42,459 bases of DNA from Siminovitchia sp047228825 (GTDB lineage Bacteria; Bacillota; Bacilli; Bacillales; Bacillaceae_C). The notes under the pieces are model-generated. The model was not told the origin of the DNA, searched no databases, and saw only the letters and a list, made by a program, of their open reading frames with translations. A program made the translations under genes and the position numbers. The first letter of the stretch is position 1; the number at the start of each line of letters is the position of its first letter. Location: the NCBI RefSeq assembly GCF_047228825.1, contig NZ_JBFEGN010000025.1, positions 1-42,459 on the forward strand. The letters are read 5' to 3'. Positions 31,155 to 38,342 of this stretch are shown in pieces.

Positions 31155-31883
31155 TCATCTTTTCCACTTAAATCGTACAGACAGTGATTTTTTACACCCA
31201 ACATATATCAATACTGTACCAATAAGAGTGATGACTATTCGATTGACAATATAATATACGGGCGAGATAGAATAATAAAAATTGTTGGCATGAGCGCCGA
31301 TGGAAAATATTTTAAATAATCTTCCGCCAGATAAAAGGTCGACAATACAATAGGATAACATGACAAAAAGGCCGGTGTAATTATTCTTCGTTAATGCAGT
31401 TATACACAAAATCAATGCAGACAGAAAAAAGATGTTGGGAAGAAACCGAATGCTTAATAGCAGGCTCGTGCCATCCATAAACGCGACATGACGATAATAA
31501 AAGATGCCGCATATAAAAGCACCTGCAGAAAATATCGACACATACATGAACCATCTATAAAACACCAAATAATTGAAATGATACGGATTATAAAACGAAA
31601 GGAACTCATGGGTCTTATTCTTATAGTTATTGAAAAAAACGAGACATATCATAAAGGCGGAGATGAGCGGGACGGTATAATCAAATACATTATCGGTGCT
31701 ATGCAGCATGTACTTTGCTTTTATGGAAGCCATATAATCGGATGGCGCCGGATTGATCATCGTCCATATGAAAAGAACGAACAGTACAATGCCTGATAGT
31801 TTCATCTTCCGCCCTTTTACATCATATATTTTAAAAAAATGGGTGTACAGCACTTTATCTTTTTTGAAAATAGACGTAAGCAT
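31155..31883 (-). CDS. ABC-2-like permease, third gene of an ABC system
   Basis: Integral membrane protein of 242 residues with about six hydrophobic segments: near 30-45, 68-86, 110-130, 146-166, 170-190 and 213-233. I could not assign a named family. The start overlaps the ATPase gene end by 29 bases, which implies translational coupling. The most likely role is the second half of a heteromeric permease with the 509-residue protein encoded at 32739-34268. The substrate is unknown. No terminator is evident between its stop and the scr promoter about 35 bases away, so readthrough into scr is possible. Confidence 0.75.
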   Translation of the reverse strand: MLTSIFKKDKVLYTHFFKIYDVKGRKMKLSGIVLFVLFIWTMINPAPSDYMASIKAKYMLHSTDNVFDYTVPLISAFMICLVFFNNYKNKTHEFLSFYNPYHFNYLVFYRWFMYVSIFSAGAFICGIFYYRHVAFMDGTSLLLSIRFLPNIFFLSALILCITALTKNNYTGLFVMLSYCIVDLLSGGRLFKIFSIGAHANNFYYSISPVYYIVNRIVITLIGTVLIYVGCKKSLSVRFKWKR

Positions 31884-32727
31884 TTTCTAAAGATATCTCC
31901 TTATCATGATAGTGGTCCATATCAATGTCCCGGTCCTTTATAAATCTAATTTTGATGACATTGGAATGAATGCGTTTTTCTTCTATGATCGTCATATATT
32001 TTTTTATGCGAAGAAGTGTTTCAAGATCAATTTCTGCTGTATAAATATTCGGGACACTAACAGAAATCAATTCATCTATTGGGCCTTCAAACTGAATGGA
32101 TTGATCTTTCAGTATCAAAATTTTGTTGCTGTATAATTCCACATCCTCTATGATATGCGTGGAAATCAACGTGATCGTTTCTTTGCTGATTTCCGATAAA
32201 TAGCTTCTAAATTCAACTCTTTGCTCAGGATCCAATCCGGCGGTAGGCTCATCGATGATGATGAGAGCCGGCTTTCCCAATACGGCTTGCGCAATTCCCA
32301 GCCTCCTTTTGTACCCGCCTGAATAACTTCCGATTTTTTTACGAATGACAGATTGAAGATTGAACTTTTCTACTACTTCCTGAATGGCTTCCTTTTTATT
32401 GGATACACGAATATTTTTCATTTCAAAAGCATATGAAAGAAAATCGTAACCGGAAATATTGGGGTAAATGTCAAAGTTTTGGGGTAAATATCCTACTTGG
32501 CCGATAGGATATGGTGTGGAATGCAGTAAATCTTCTCCGTTTAATATGATATTTCCGGCATCCGCTTTTTTTAATCCCGCCAAAATACTCATCAATGTCG
32601 TTTTACCAGCCCCATTATTCCCCAACAATGCGATAATTCCGTCATGGCAAGTAAATGAAACATGATCCAAAACCAAACTCTTTCCGTAAGAATAACAAAC
32701 ATTTTCTACAATCAACTCATTTCCCAT
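31855..32727 (-). CDS. ABC transporter ATP-binding protein
   Basis: ATPase of 290 residues. Walker A is LLGNNGAGKTTLMSIL, the signature is YSGGYKRRLGIAQAVLG, Walker B is LIIIDEPTAGLD and the switch His is in STHIIEDVE. The signature is canonical apart from YSGGY for LSGGQ. The C-terminal about 80 residues resemble those of ABC-2 exporter ATPases. ATG 32727 is 11 bases after the stop of the preceding permease and uses the AGGGG site created there; an upstream in-frame start at 32805 lies within that gene and is unlikely. It powers the two flanking permeases. Confidence 0.92.
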   Translation of the reverse strand: MGNELIVENVCYSYGKSLVLDHVSFTCHDGIIALLGNNGAGKTTLMSILAGLKKADAGNIILNGEDLLHSTPYPIGQVGYLPQNFDIYPNISGYDFLSYAFEMKNIRVSNKKEAIQEVVEKFNLQSVIRKKIGSYSGGYKRRLGIAQAVLGKPALIIIDEPTAGLDPEQRVEFRSYLSEISKETITLISTHIIEDVELYSNKILILKDQSIQFEGPIDELISVSVPNIYTAEIDLETLLRIKKYMTIIEEKRIHSNVIKIRFIKDRDIDMDHYHDKEISLENAYVYFQKR

Positions 32728-32738
32728 AAACCGGACCC

Positions 32739-34268
32739 CTATTCTATGTAATTGATTAGCAGCGTATCTCCAATGATTTGAGCATCGCCCATATATAATG
32801 GCCATACCCCGACAATGACTTGTTTATATTTCCTGTCCTTTAAAGTAATATATTCAGATTCCGATAAATTTTTATCTTTCATCAATTGTTTGATAGATCC
32901 CTCAATATTTGATTTAAACTCCTCAAAATGATAGCTGATTGGGAATACATAATCTATTCCATTATCGGAAATCGTTTGATATTGACCGGCAAATACATTG
33001 AGACTTGTTGATTTTCCCCTCCATACATTTTGTTCATGTTCGGCTTTGGGCAGGTTTGAATACACAGTAACAGGTGTTTTTATTTGAACGTCAAAATCGG
33101 CAAGCCGCGTATCAGATAATCCGGGATACCAATAAAAAACATGCCCCGGTAAATTGATGGCATTTTTGGAAACATAAAAAGTAACAACCCCCAAATCATT
33201 TTCTACAAACACTTTGCCTTCATACTCTACCAACAAGTCAATCTCTTCTCCATTGCGGTGGGATGATTGGACAGTCAACATATTGTTTTTGTGCGAGTAT
33301 GCAACTGATTTATTTTCAACTTCAATTTTTTTGATAATGAAGTTATGATCTAGCAACAACTGAATTTCATTTTCGTCCTCGGAAAAGACCAACTTTAATA
33401 AAGCCTTATTATAAAGTTTATTTTGGAGGTCAAGCTCCATGTGATAGGATTGAACATCAAAAAAATTAGCCTTAATAGGATGGTAGGGCCCATGAAAGGT
33501 CTGTACAGTTTTTTCTCCTGTAAGTGCTGTAAAGACAAGGAGTAAAAGGGTTACGATGGAAAATAAAAGAGAAAGTTTTCTCCTTGTATGTCCAAAAATG
33601 GTTTGAAAAAGGAATAGGATACATACGATAAAAAGCACCAAGAAGATTTTATCCAAATAATAAGTACTGTTAAATATTACACCTGATATTTCATTGGAAC
33701 CAACATTGGTGTAATCATCGAAAATATTTAAAAATTTATGTAAAGGGGCATTCGATATTTTGATGGATTCCCATAAAAATATACTGTAAATAGCACCGGA
33801 CACAAAAACTGAAAAATCGTTTTTGATCACCATGCCGATGGTTGTTCCAATCACAGCAGCAATCAAATTGGACAAAATCCATATAAATAAAAGATGAACG
33901 ATCCCTTTTGTTACAAAAGAAAGTTCGAACATGCTGTTCTTAAAAAGCAAGATTGTCGCGATTGGAAAAATGGCCGTTATGAAGCTAAAGAGAAACGCGG
34001 AAAATAACACCATTCTCTGTTTTTTTACCACGTCTCTCTCCAAAAAATTCAATACATCAAAACTTTTGGACGTAATTCTAGTTGAAGTGATTAAAAGAAA
34101 CATATTGGAGCAAATATATGCAAAATAATAGTATTTTACAAACATAAACACCGAAGAACCCAATGAGGTTTTTACATAATAGGTTAAAAAAGTGATAAAA
34201 ATAATACAAAACACCAACATGGGATGTTTCACGATGACTTTGAAGTAAAATAAGAATGCCTTTAACAT
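32739..34268 (-). CDS. ABC permease with a truncated M1-peptidase-like ectodomain
   Basis: Protein of 509 residues. The N-terminal half (about 1-260) has six or more hydrophobic segments typical of ABC-2 permeases. The C-terminal half (about 265-509) is soluble and beta-rich: YHMELDLQNKLYNKALLKLVFSEDENEIQLLLDHNFIIKKIEVENKSV, LLVEYEGKVF, FYWYPGLSDTRLADFDVQIKTPVTVYSNLPKAE, and STSLNVFAGQYQTI. These resemble the N-terminal domain of M1 aminopeptidases. Proteins fusing an ABC permease to an M1 peptidase are known, but they continue to an HEXXH zinc site; here the protein ends first (GDTLLINYIE) with no HEXXH. The ribosome site is weak and a hairpin lies 13 bases before the start. The block looks more A+T-rich than its neighbours. 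Confidence 0.75.
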   Translation of the reverse strand: MLKAFLFYFKVIVKHPMLVFCIIFITFLTYYVKTSLGSSVFMFVKYYYFAYICSNMFLLITSTRITSKSFDVLNFLERDVVKKQRMVLFSAFLFSFITAIFPIATILLFKNSMFELSFVTKGIVHLLFIWILSNLIAAVIGTTIGMVIKNDFSVFVSGAIYSIFLWESIKISNAPLHKFLNIFDDYTNVGSNEISGVIFNSTYYLDKIFLVLFIVCILFLFQTIFGHTRRKLSLLFSIVTLLLLVFTALTGEKTVQTFHGPYHPIKANFFDVQSYHMELDLQNKLYNKALLKLVFSEDENEIQLLLDHNFIIKKIEVENKSVAYSHKNNMLTVQSSHRNGEEIDLLVEYEGKVFVENDLGVVTFYVSKNAINLPGHVFYWYPGLSDTRLADFDVQIKTPVTVYSNLPKAEHEQNVWRGKSTSLNVFAGQYQTISDNGIDYVFPISYHFEEFKSNIEGSIKQLMKDKNLSESEYITLKDRKYKQVIVGVWPLYMGDAQIIGDTLLINYIE

Positions 34269-34280
34269 TTACCAAATATA

Positions 34281-34302
34281 ACCAGCCCTCATAAAGGCTG
34301 GT
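34281..34302 (-). promoter_or_regulatory. Hairpin in the leader of the ABC operon
   Basis: Seven-base perfect arms ACCAGCC/GGCTGGT and an eight-base loop, without a T tract, 13 bases before the permease ATG. It could terminate or attenuate transcription, process the mRNA, or hinder ribosome binding. Confidence 0.45.
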
Positions 34303-34345
34303 TACTCTCCTTTCAATTGATATAGTGAACGAATTATAAAAGTAT

Positions 34346-34513
34346 TTAATCCGTAATTCTTACACTAGCCTTTGCTTTTGAGCTGTTACCCACCCATCGG
34401 ATATAATAGGATTGATTTTCTCCAGAGCTATTCTTTGATTGGGCTGTAAATGAAGAACTTATTTTTGAGTCGCATAGGCAACAGGCAGAGCAGTTATCAC
34501 TATCCTTTTCTGT
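34346..34513 (-). pseudogene. Probable remnant of a small cysteine-containing peptide gene
   Basis: An open frame of 55 codons ends at TAA 34346-34348 and is preceded directly by an in-frame TAG; it has no ATG, GTG or TTG at its start. The sequence includes DNCSACCLCDSK, then a polar region ending YYIRWVGNSSKAKASVRITD, which looks like real coding sequence. AAGGAG lies near 34530 with no usable start codon. Its place directly before an ABC operon suggests a former exported peptide gene that lost its leader, perhaps through a frameshift in the AAAA run near 34506-34509. I recognise no family, and chance cannot be ruled out. Confidence 0.35.
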
Positions 34514-34774
34514 CTAAATACTTTAATACTCCTTTTTCACAAAATTTTACTATATAAATTGAGCTAATTATCAAGTTCTTTCTGCCTAATTGAATAGACT
34601 CAACACTTCCACGCTCCCATATCATGATTATTACATAGGTTTTAAAAGTTCTCACCGTAAATCGGGTTGCGGTTTTCCGCAAGGTGTTTTGCGGTAATCA
34701 TATTTTGCTTTAAGTTTAGATAAAATTAGACAAGGATTTAGGACTAATCTTATATTGATTCTAAGTCCAAAATA

Positions 34775-35248
34775 TCAGCGACGGCTTCCCTTTTTTTTCC
34801 TGCGCAGTTCACGGAAAAACTGGCTCAAAAGCTCCCCGCATTCTTCCGCAAGAATCCCGCTCACTACTTCGCTTTGGTGATTAAACCGACTATCAGCAAG
34901 CAAATTCATCAGCGTTCCTGCACAGCCGGCCTTCGGGTCGGGAGCTCCGTATACGACCTTTTGAATTCGCGACAAGATAATGGCACCGCTGCACATCGGG
35001 CACGGTTCCAAAGTGACGTACAGCTCCGCATTTTCCAGCCGCCAAGTCCCCAATTTTCGGCAAGCTTCCTGAATGGCGATAATCTCGGCGTGTGCGGTGG
35101 CATTTTGTTCTGTTTCCCGTCTGTTTGAAGCCTTGGCGATGATTTTCCCATCCAGAACGACAATGGCCCCGATCGGAACCTCACCGATTAAGCGGGCCTT
35201 CTTTGCCTCTTCAATTGCAATTTTCATGTATTTTTCTTCATTTTCCAT
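34775..35248 (-). CDS. tadA: tRNA-specific adenosine deaminase TadA
   Basis: Zinc deaminase of 157 residues converting A34 to inosine in tRNA-Arg(ACG). The zinc and catalytic residues are in ATAHAEIIAIQEACRK (HAE) and TLEPCPMCSGAIILSRI (PCxxC). The ATG at 35248 has GAGGAG seven bases upstream and matches the family; an upstream ATG adds 16 unconserved residues. TACAAT (35280-35285, minus strand) with an extended TGA is a plausible -10. It is divergent from yaaH. Confidence 0.95.
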   Translation of the reverse strand: MENEEKYMKIAIEEAKKARLIGEVPIGAIVVLDGKIIAKASNRRETEQNATAHAEIIAIQEACRKLGTWRLENAELYVTLEPCPMCSGAIILSRIQKVVYGAPDPKAGCAGTLMNLLADSRFNHQSEVVSGILAEECGELLSQFFRELRRKKKGSRR

Positions 35249-35279
35249 GGATTTTCTCCTCAAAGCTTTGTTACATTTG

Positions 35280-35288
35280 ATTGTATCA
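35280..35288 (-). promoter_or_regulatory. Candidate extended -10 promoter of tadA
   Basis: TGATACAAT on the minus strand, about 32 bases before the start codon, with no good -35. Confidence 0.4.
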
Positions 35289-35304
35289 AAATTCATCCAT
35301 GCAG

Positions 35305-35333
35305 GTCTTTATTTTCACTGGCATGCATACAAT
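35305..35333 (+). promoter_or_regulatory. Candidate sigma-E promoter of yaaH
   Basis: CATACAAT (35326-35333) is a perfect sigma-E -10 box. GTCTTTAT, 13 bases upstream, partly matches the -35. The position, 44 bases before yaaH, suits a mother-cell coat gene. Confidence 0.6.
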
Positions 35334-35376
35334 GGGACAAGATAAGCGTTTGTTTAAAGAGTTAAGGAGGGTAAGC

Positions 35377-36663
35377 ATGCAAATTCATGTCGTCGAGCCC
35401 AATCAGACATTGTCCTCAATTGCTTCCTTGTATGGAATAGCTCCAGCCATCATAACCGAAGCCAATGATTTGGAAAACCCTGATCGGCTTGTTGTCGGGC
35501 AAGCGATTGTTATTCCCATCATTGGCAGGTTTTATTGGGTGCAGCCTGGTGACAGTCTGTACACAATTGCCAGAAGGTTTGGCATATCCTACCAGGAACT
35601 GGCGAGAATCAATGCGATTAATGTTAACCAGCCCATCAATGTCGGCTTGCGGCTGTATATCCCACAAGGGCCCAAAAGAGAAGGGGAATTTCTAGCCTAT
35701 GTCGAACCCAGACGTACAGGAGCCGTATCCCCCGCATTGGAGTCGAGTGCCAGAGAAGCATCCCCATATTTAACGTATTTGGCTCCGTTTGCCTACTTGC
35801 CAAGGCGTGACGGAACGTTGGATCCCCCGCAATTGAACCGTTTTCCCGAAATAGCCCGGGCAAATAACACATCCCTCGCCATGGTTCTGGCAAACCAGGA
35901 AGAAGGGCAATTCAGTACTGAACTCGTTCATATCTTGCTGACAAATGAGGAAGCTCAAACGGCTTTGTTAAATAATATTGTCACGGAGGCACGAAGAGTA
36001 GGATTTACAGATATTCATTTTGACTTTGAAAGAATCGCGGCAGAAGACCGCGAACCGTATAACCAATTTCTCCGAAGAGCACGCGATCGCTTCCATGCGG
36101 AAGGTTTTGTCATCTCGACGGCACTTGCCCCCAAAACAAGTGCAACACAGGCAGGAGAGTGGTATGCCGGCCATGATTACCGGGCCCACGGTGAAATAGT
36201 CGATTATTCCTTAATCATGACTTACGAATGGGGATACAGCGGCGGCCCAGCAATGGCAGTTTCCCCCATTGGCCCGGTCCGGGACGTACTGGAATATGCC
36301 TTGACTGAAATGCCATCACGTAAAATCATGATGGGGCAAAATCTTTACGGATATGACTGGACACTTCCCTTTGTTCCTGGAACAACCGCGAGAGCCCTCA
36401 GTCCACAGGCAGCCATTCGTCTCGCTCTTGAAAACAACGTAGCCATCGAATACGATACAACTGCACAGGCCCCTTTTTTCCATTACACAGACGAAGAAGG
36501 AAGAAGGCACGAAGTTTGGTTTGAAGATGCGCGTTCCATCCAGGCAAAGTTTGATTTGGTCAAAGAATTGGATCTTCGCGGTGTCGGCTACTGGAAGCTT
36601 GGACTTCCGTTTCCGCAAAATTGGCTCTTGATTACTGATAATTTCAATGTTGTGAAAAGATAA
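35377..36663 (+). CDS. yaaH: Spore cortex/coat glycosylase YaaH (SleL-like, LysM + GH18)
   Basis: Protein of 428 residues, the family length. Two LysM peptidoglycan-binding domains come first (about 2-47, IHVVEPNQTLSSIASLYGI; about 50-95, YWVQPGDSLYTIARRFGISYQELARIN). A glycoside hydrolase family 18 barrel (about 110-428) follows, with the catalytic segment FTDIHFDFERI and later MTYEWGYSGGPAMAVSPIGPV. Homologues are N-acetylglucosaminidases that degrade spore cortex during germination. There is no signal peptide, as usual for proteins delivered to the coat from the mother cell. ATG 35377 follows AAGGAGGG; codons upstream are noncoding. It is convergent with serS through a shared terminator. 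Confidence 0.95.
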   Translation: MQIHVVEPNQTLSSIASLYGIAPAIITEANDLENPDRLVVGQAIVIPIIGRFYWVQPGDSLYTIARRFGISYQELARINAINVNQPINVGLRLYIPQGPKREGEFLAYVEPRRTGAVSPALESSAREASPYLTYLAPFAYLPRRDGTLDPPQLNRFPEIARANNTSLAMVLANQEEGQFSTELVHILLTNEEAQTALLNNIVTEARRVGFTDIHFDFERIAAEDREPYNQFLRRARDRFHAEGFVISTALAPKTSATQAGEWYAGHDYRAHGEIVDYSLIMTYEWGYSGGPAMAVSPIGPVRDVLEYALTEMPSRKIMMGQNLYGYDWTLPFVPGTTARALSPQAAIRLALENNVAIEYDTTAQAPFFHYTDEEGRRHEVWFEDARSIQAKFDLVKELDLRGVGYWKLGLPFPQNWLLITDNFNVVKR

Positions 36664-36667
36664 ATGA

Positions 36668-36700
36668 CAAAAAAGCGGCTCATTTGAACCGCTTCTTTCA
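36668..36700. terminator. Bidirectional terminator between yaaH and serS
   Basis: AAGCGG/CCGCTT arms (36673-36678, 36689-36694) flanked by an A tract on the left, giving a T tail for serS, and CTTTC on the right for yaaH. Confidence 0.65.
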
Positions 36701-37972
36701 GTTAATGACTTCTTTATTTCTCATATAAGGGCGCAGCACCTCAGGAATTTCGACACTGCCGTCTTCCCTTTGGTAATTTTCCAAGATCGCCGCCACGGTT
36801 CTTCCTACAGCCAGGCCAGAACCGTTCAGCGTGTGGACATGCTGCGGCTTCGCTTTTGGTTCGGAACGGAAACGGATATTGGCTCTTCTTGCCTGAAACG
36901 CTTCAAAGTTTGAGCAAGATGAAATTTCCCGGTATGTTTTATAGCTCGGGATCCATACTTCAAGATCATACTTTTTAGCCGCTGTAAAACCAAGGTCCGC
37001 TGTACACATGCTCATGACGCGATACGGCAAATTCAATAGCTGCAATACTTTTTCTGCATCGTTTGTCAGCTTCTCAAGTTCGTCATACGAATCTTCCGGC
37101 TTTACAAATTTAACCAATTCTACTTTATTAAACTGGTGTTGGCGGATCAACCCCCGTGTATCACGCCCGGCGGACCCGGCTTCCGAACGAAAACAGGCAC
37201 TGTATGCCACATAGTTGAGAGGCAGGCGCCCGCCGTCCAATATTTCATCGCGATGGTAGTTTGTCACAGGGACTTCCGCAGTCGGAATCAGGAAAAAATC
37301 ATCACTCTCGATATGAAACGCATCCTCCGCAAACTTCGGCAGCTGTCCGGTGCCCGTCATGCTTGTACGGTTAACGAGGTATGGCGGCAGCATCTCTTCG
37401 TACCCGTGTTCTTCCACGTGAATATCCATCATAAAATTAATGAGTGCCCTCTCAAGCCGGGCTCCAAGTCCTTTGTAAAAGACAAAACGGCTTCCAGCTA
37501 CTTTGGCTGCCCGTTCAAAGTCCAATATGCCCAAATTGGCGGCCAATTCCCAATGCGGCTTTGGCTCAAATGAAAATTGGGGAACGTCTCCCCACTTCCG
37601 CACCTCGACGTTGTCGTTTTCCGTCTCTCCAACCGGGACGCTTTCATGAGGGATATTGGGGATGGCTAAAAGCAATTGCTGCAATTCTTCTTCAATAATT
37701 CGAAGTTCTCCGTCCAACTCTTTTATTTGCTGGCTAACTTCCCGCATTTTACGAATCAAATCATCTGCATTTTGTTTTTCCTTTTTTAACTGGGCAATTC
37801 TTTCCGATACTTCATTTCTTTTATTTTTCAGCTGTTCCGACTGGACAATCATTTCCCTCCGTTTTTGATCAAGTTGTTCAAACTTGTCCAAATCAGCCAA
37901 ATCCTCGCCGCGATGCTGCAATTTTTCCTTGACTTCTTCTACATTCCCCCGAAGAGTCTTCATATCAAGCAT
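36698..37972 (-). CDS. serS: Seryl-tRNA synthetase
   Basis: Class II synthetase of 424 residues. The N-terminal tRNA-binding coiled coil covers about 28-105. Motif 2 is CFRSEAGSAGRDTRGLIRQHQFNKVE and motif 3 is LNGSGLAVGRTVAAILEN, with VPVTNYHRDEIL in the active-site region. The gene is preceded by a T-box leader with a Ser (UCC) specifier, so it is induced by uncharged tRNA-Ser. In B. subtilis pdxST separates it from dacA and dck/dgk follow it; none of these genes is present here. Confidence 0.97.
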   Translation of the reverse strand: MLDMKTLRGNVEEVKEKLQHRGEDLADLDKFEQLDQKRREMIVQSEQLKNKRNEVSERIAQLKKEKQNADDLIRKMREVSQQIKELDGELRIIEEELQQLLLAIPNIPHESVPVGETENDNVEVRKWGDVPQFSFEPKPHWELAANLGILDFERAAKVAGSRFVFYKGLGARLERALINFMMDIHVEEHGYEEMLPPYLVNRTSMTGTGQLPKFAEDAFHIESDDFFLIPTAEVPVTNYHRDEILDGGRLPLNYVAYSACFRSEAGSAGRDTRGLIRQHQFNKVELVKFVKPEDSYDELEKLTNDAEKVLQLLNLPYRVMSMCTADLGFTAAKKYDLEVWIPSYKTYREISSCSNFEAFQARRANIRFRSEPKAKPQHVHTLNGSGLAVGRTVAAILENYQREDGSVEIPEVLRPYMRNKEVIN

Positions 37973-37984
37973 ACGATTACCTCC

Positions 37985-38244
37985 TAAAAATTATTTAAAA
38001 ACAAAAAACTCCCGATCCCAAAGGGACGAGAGTTACCCGCGTTGCCACCCAAATTGAAAGCGAAAGCTTTCCTCTTCATTTGATAACGGGTTGACCCGAA
38101 AATGCTTACTAGCCCCAGGCATTCGGCATTTTTGCTCAAGGATGGATTCACAGGCAGTGCCGCCGATTTTCACCAGCCACCGGCTCTCTAAAAAGGACAC
38201 AGTCCCTGCTACTACTTCCTTTCAATGCAATCACTCGTATTTTT
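37985..38244 (-). promoter_or_regulatory. T-box riboswitch of serS
   Basis: The conserved T-box GGGTGGCAACGCGGGTAA (minus strand, about 38033-38050) is followed by a terminator hairpin (about 38006-38034) and a T tract. Stem I, about 38100-38220, contains the specifier context GTGAA-UCC-ATCC, with the UCC serine codon at 38144-38146. Uncharged tRNA-Ser(GGA) should stabilise the antiterminator and allow serS expression. Confidence 0.92.
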
Positions 38245-38250
38245 GTTGAT

Positions 38251-38279
38251 AATATACTACATATCCATATGTAATGCAA
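38251..38279 (-). promoter_or_regulatory. Sigma-A promoter of the serS T-box leader
   Basis: TTGCAT (38274-38279), a 17-base spacer and TATATT (38251-38256) on the minus strand. Confidence 0.75.
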
Positions 38280-38342
38280 ATGTTACCTGTCTTATCCTAG
38301 TATTGTGCCCATTTATCTACGTTCTAAACCAACAGCCTCTTC

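Larger units (their letters stand above)
34269..34774. other. Gene-free 0.5 kb region upstream of the ABC operon
   Basis: No intact gene is found. On the minus strand it contains, in order: a weak bulged hairpin after tadA (34741-34768), a TTGCGG/CCGCAA hairpin (34667-34682), promoter-like TTGATA and TAAAAT elements near 34546-34571, an AAGGAG ribosome site near 34530, the open stretch 34346-34513 treated as a gene remnant, and an ACCAGCC/GGCTGGT hairpin (34281-34302) just before the permease gene. A 60-codon frame (34500-34682) has no protein-like features. A bacteriocin or peptide gene is expected by position but not intact. Confidence 0.5.

Noticed and set aside
34500..34682. 60-residue minus-strand frame upstream of the ABC operon
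   Set aside because: It starts in a hairpin region with no ribosome site and no recognisable protein pattern. It is mentioned only as a possible frameshift partner of the peptide remnant.
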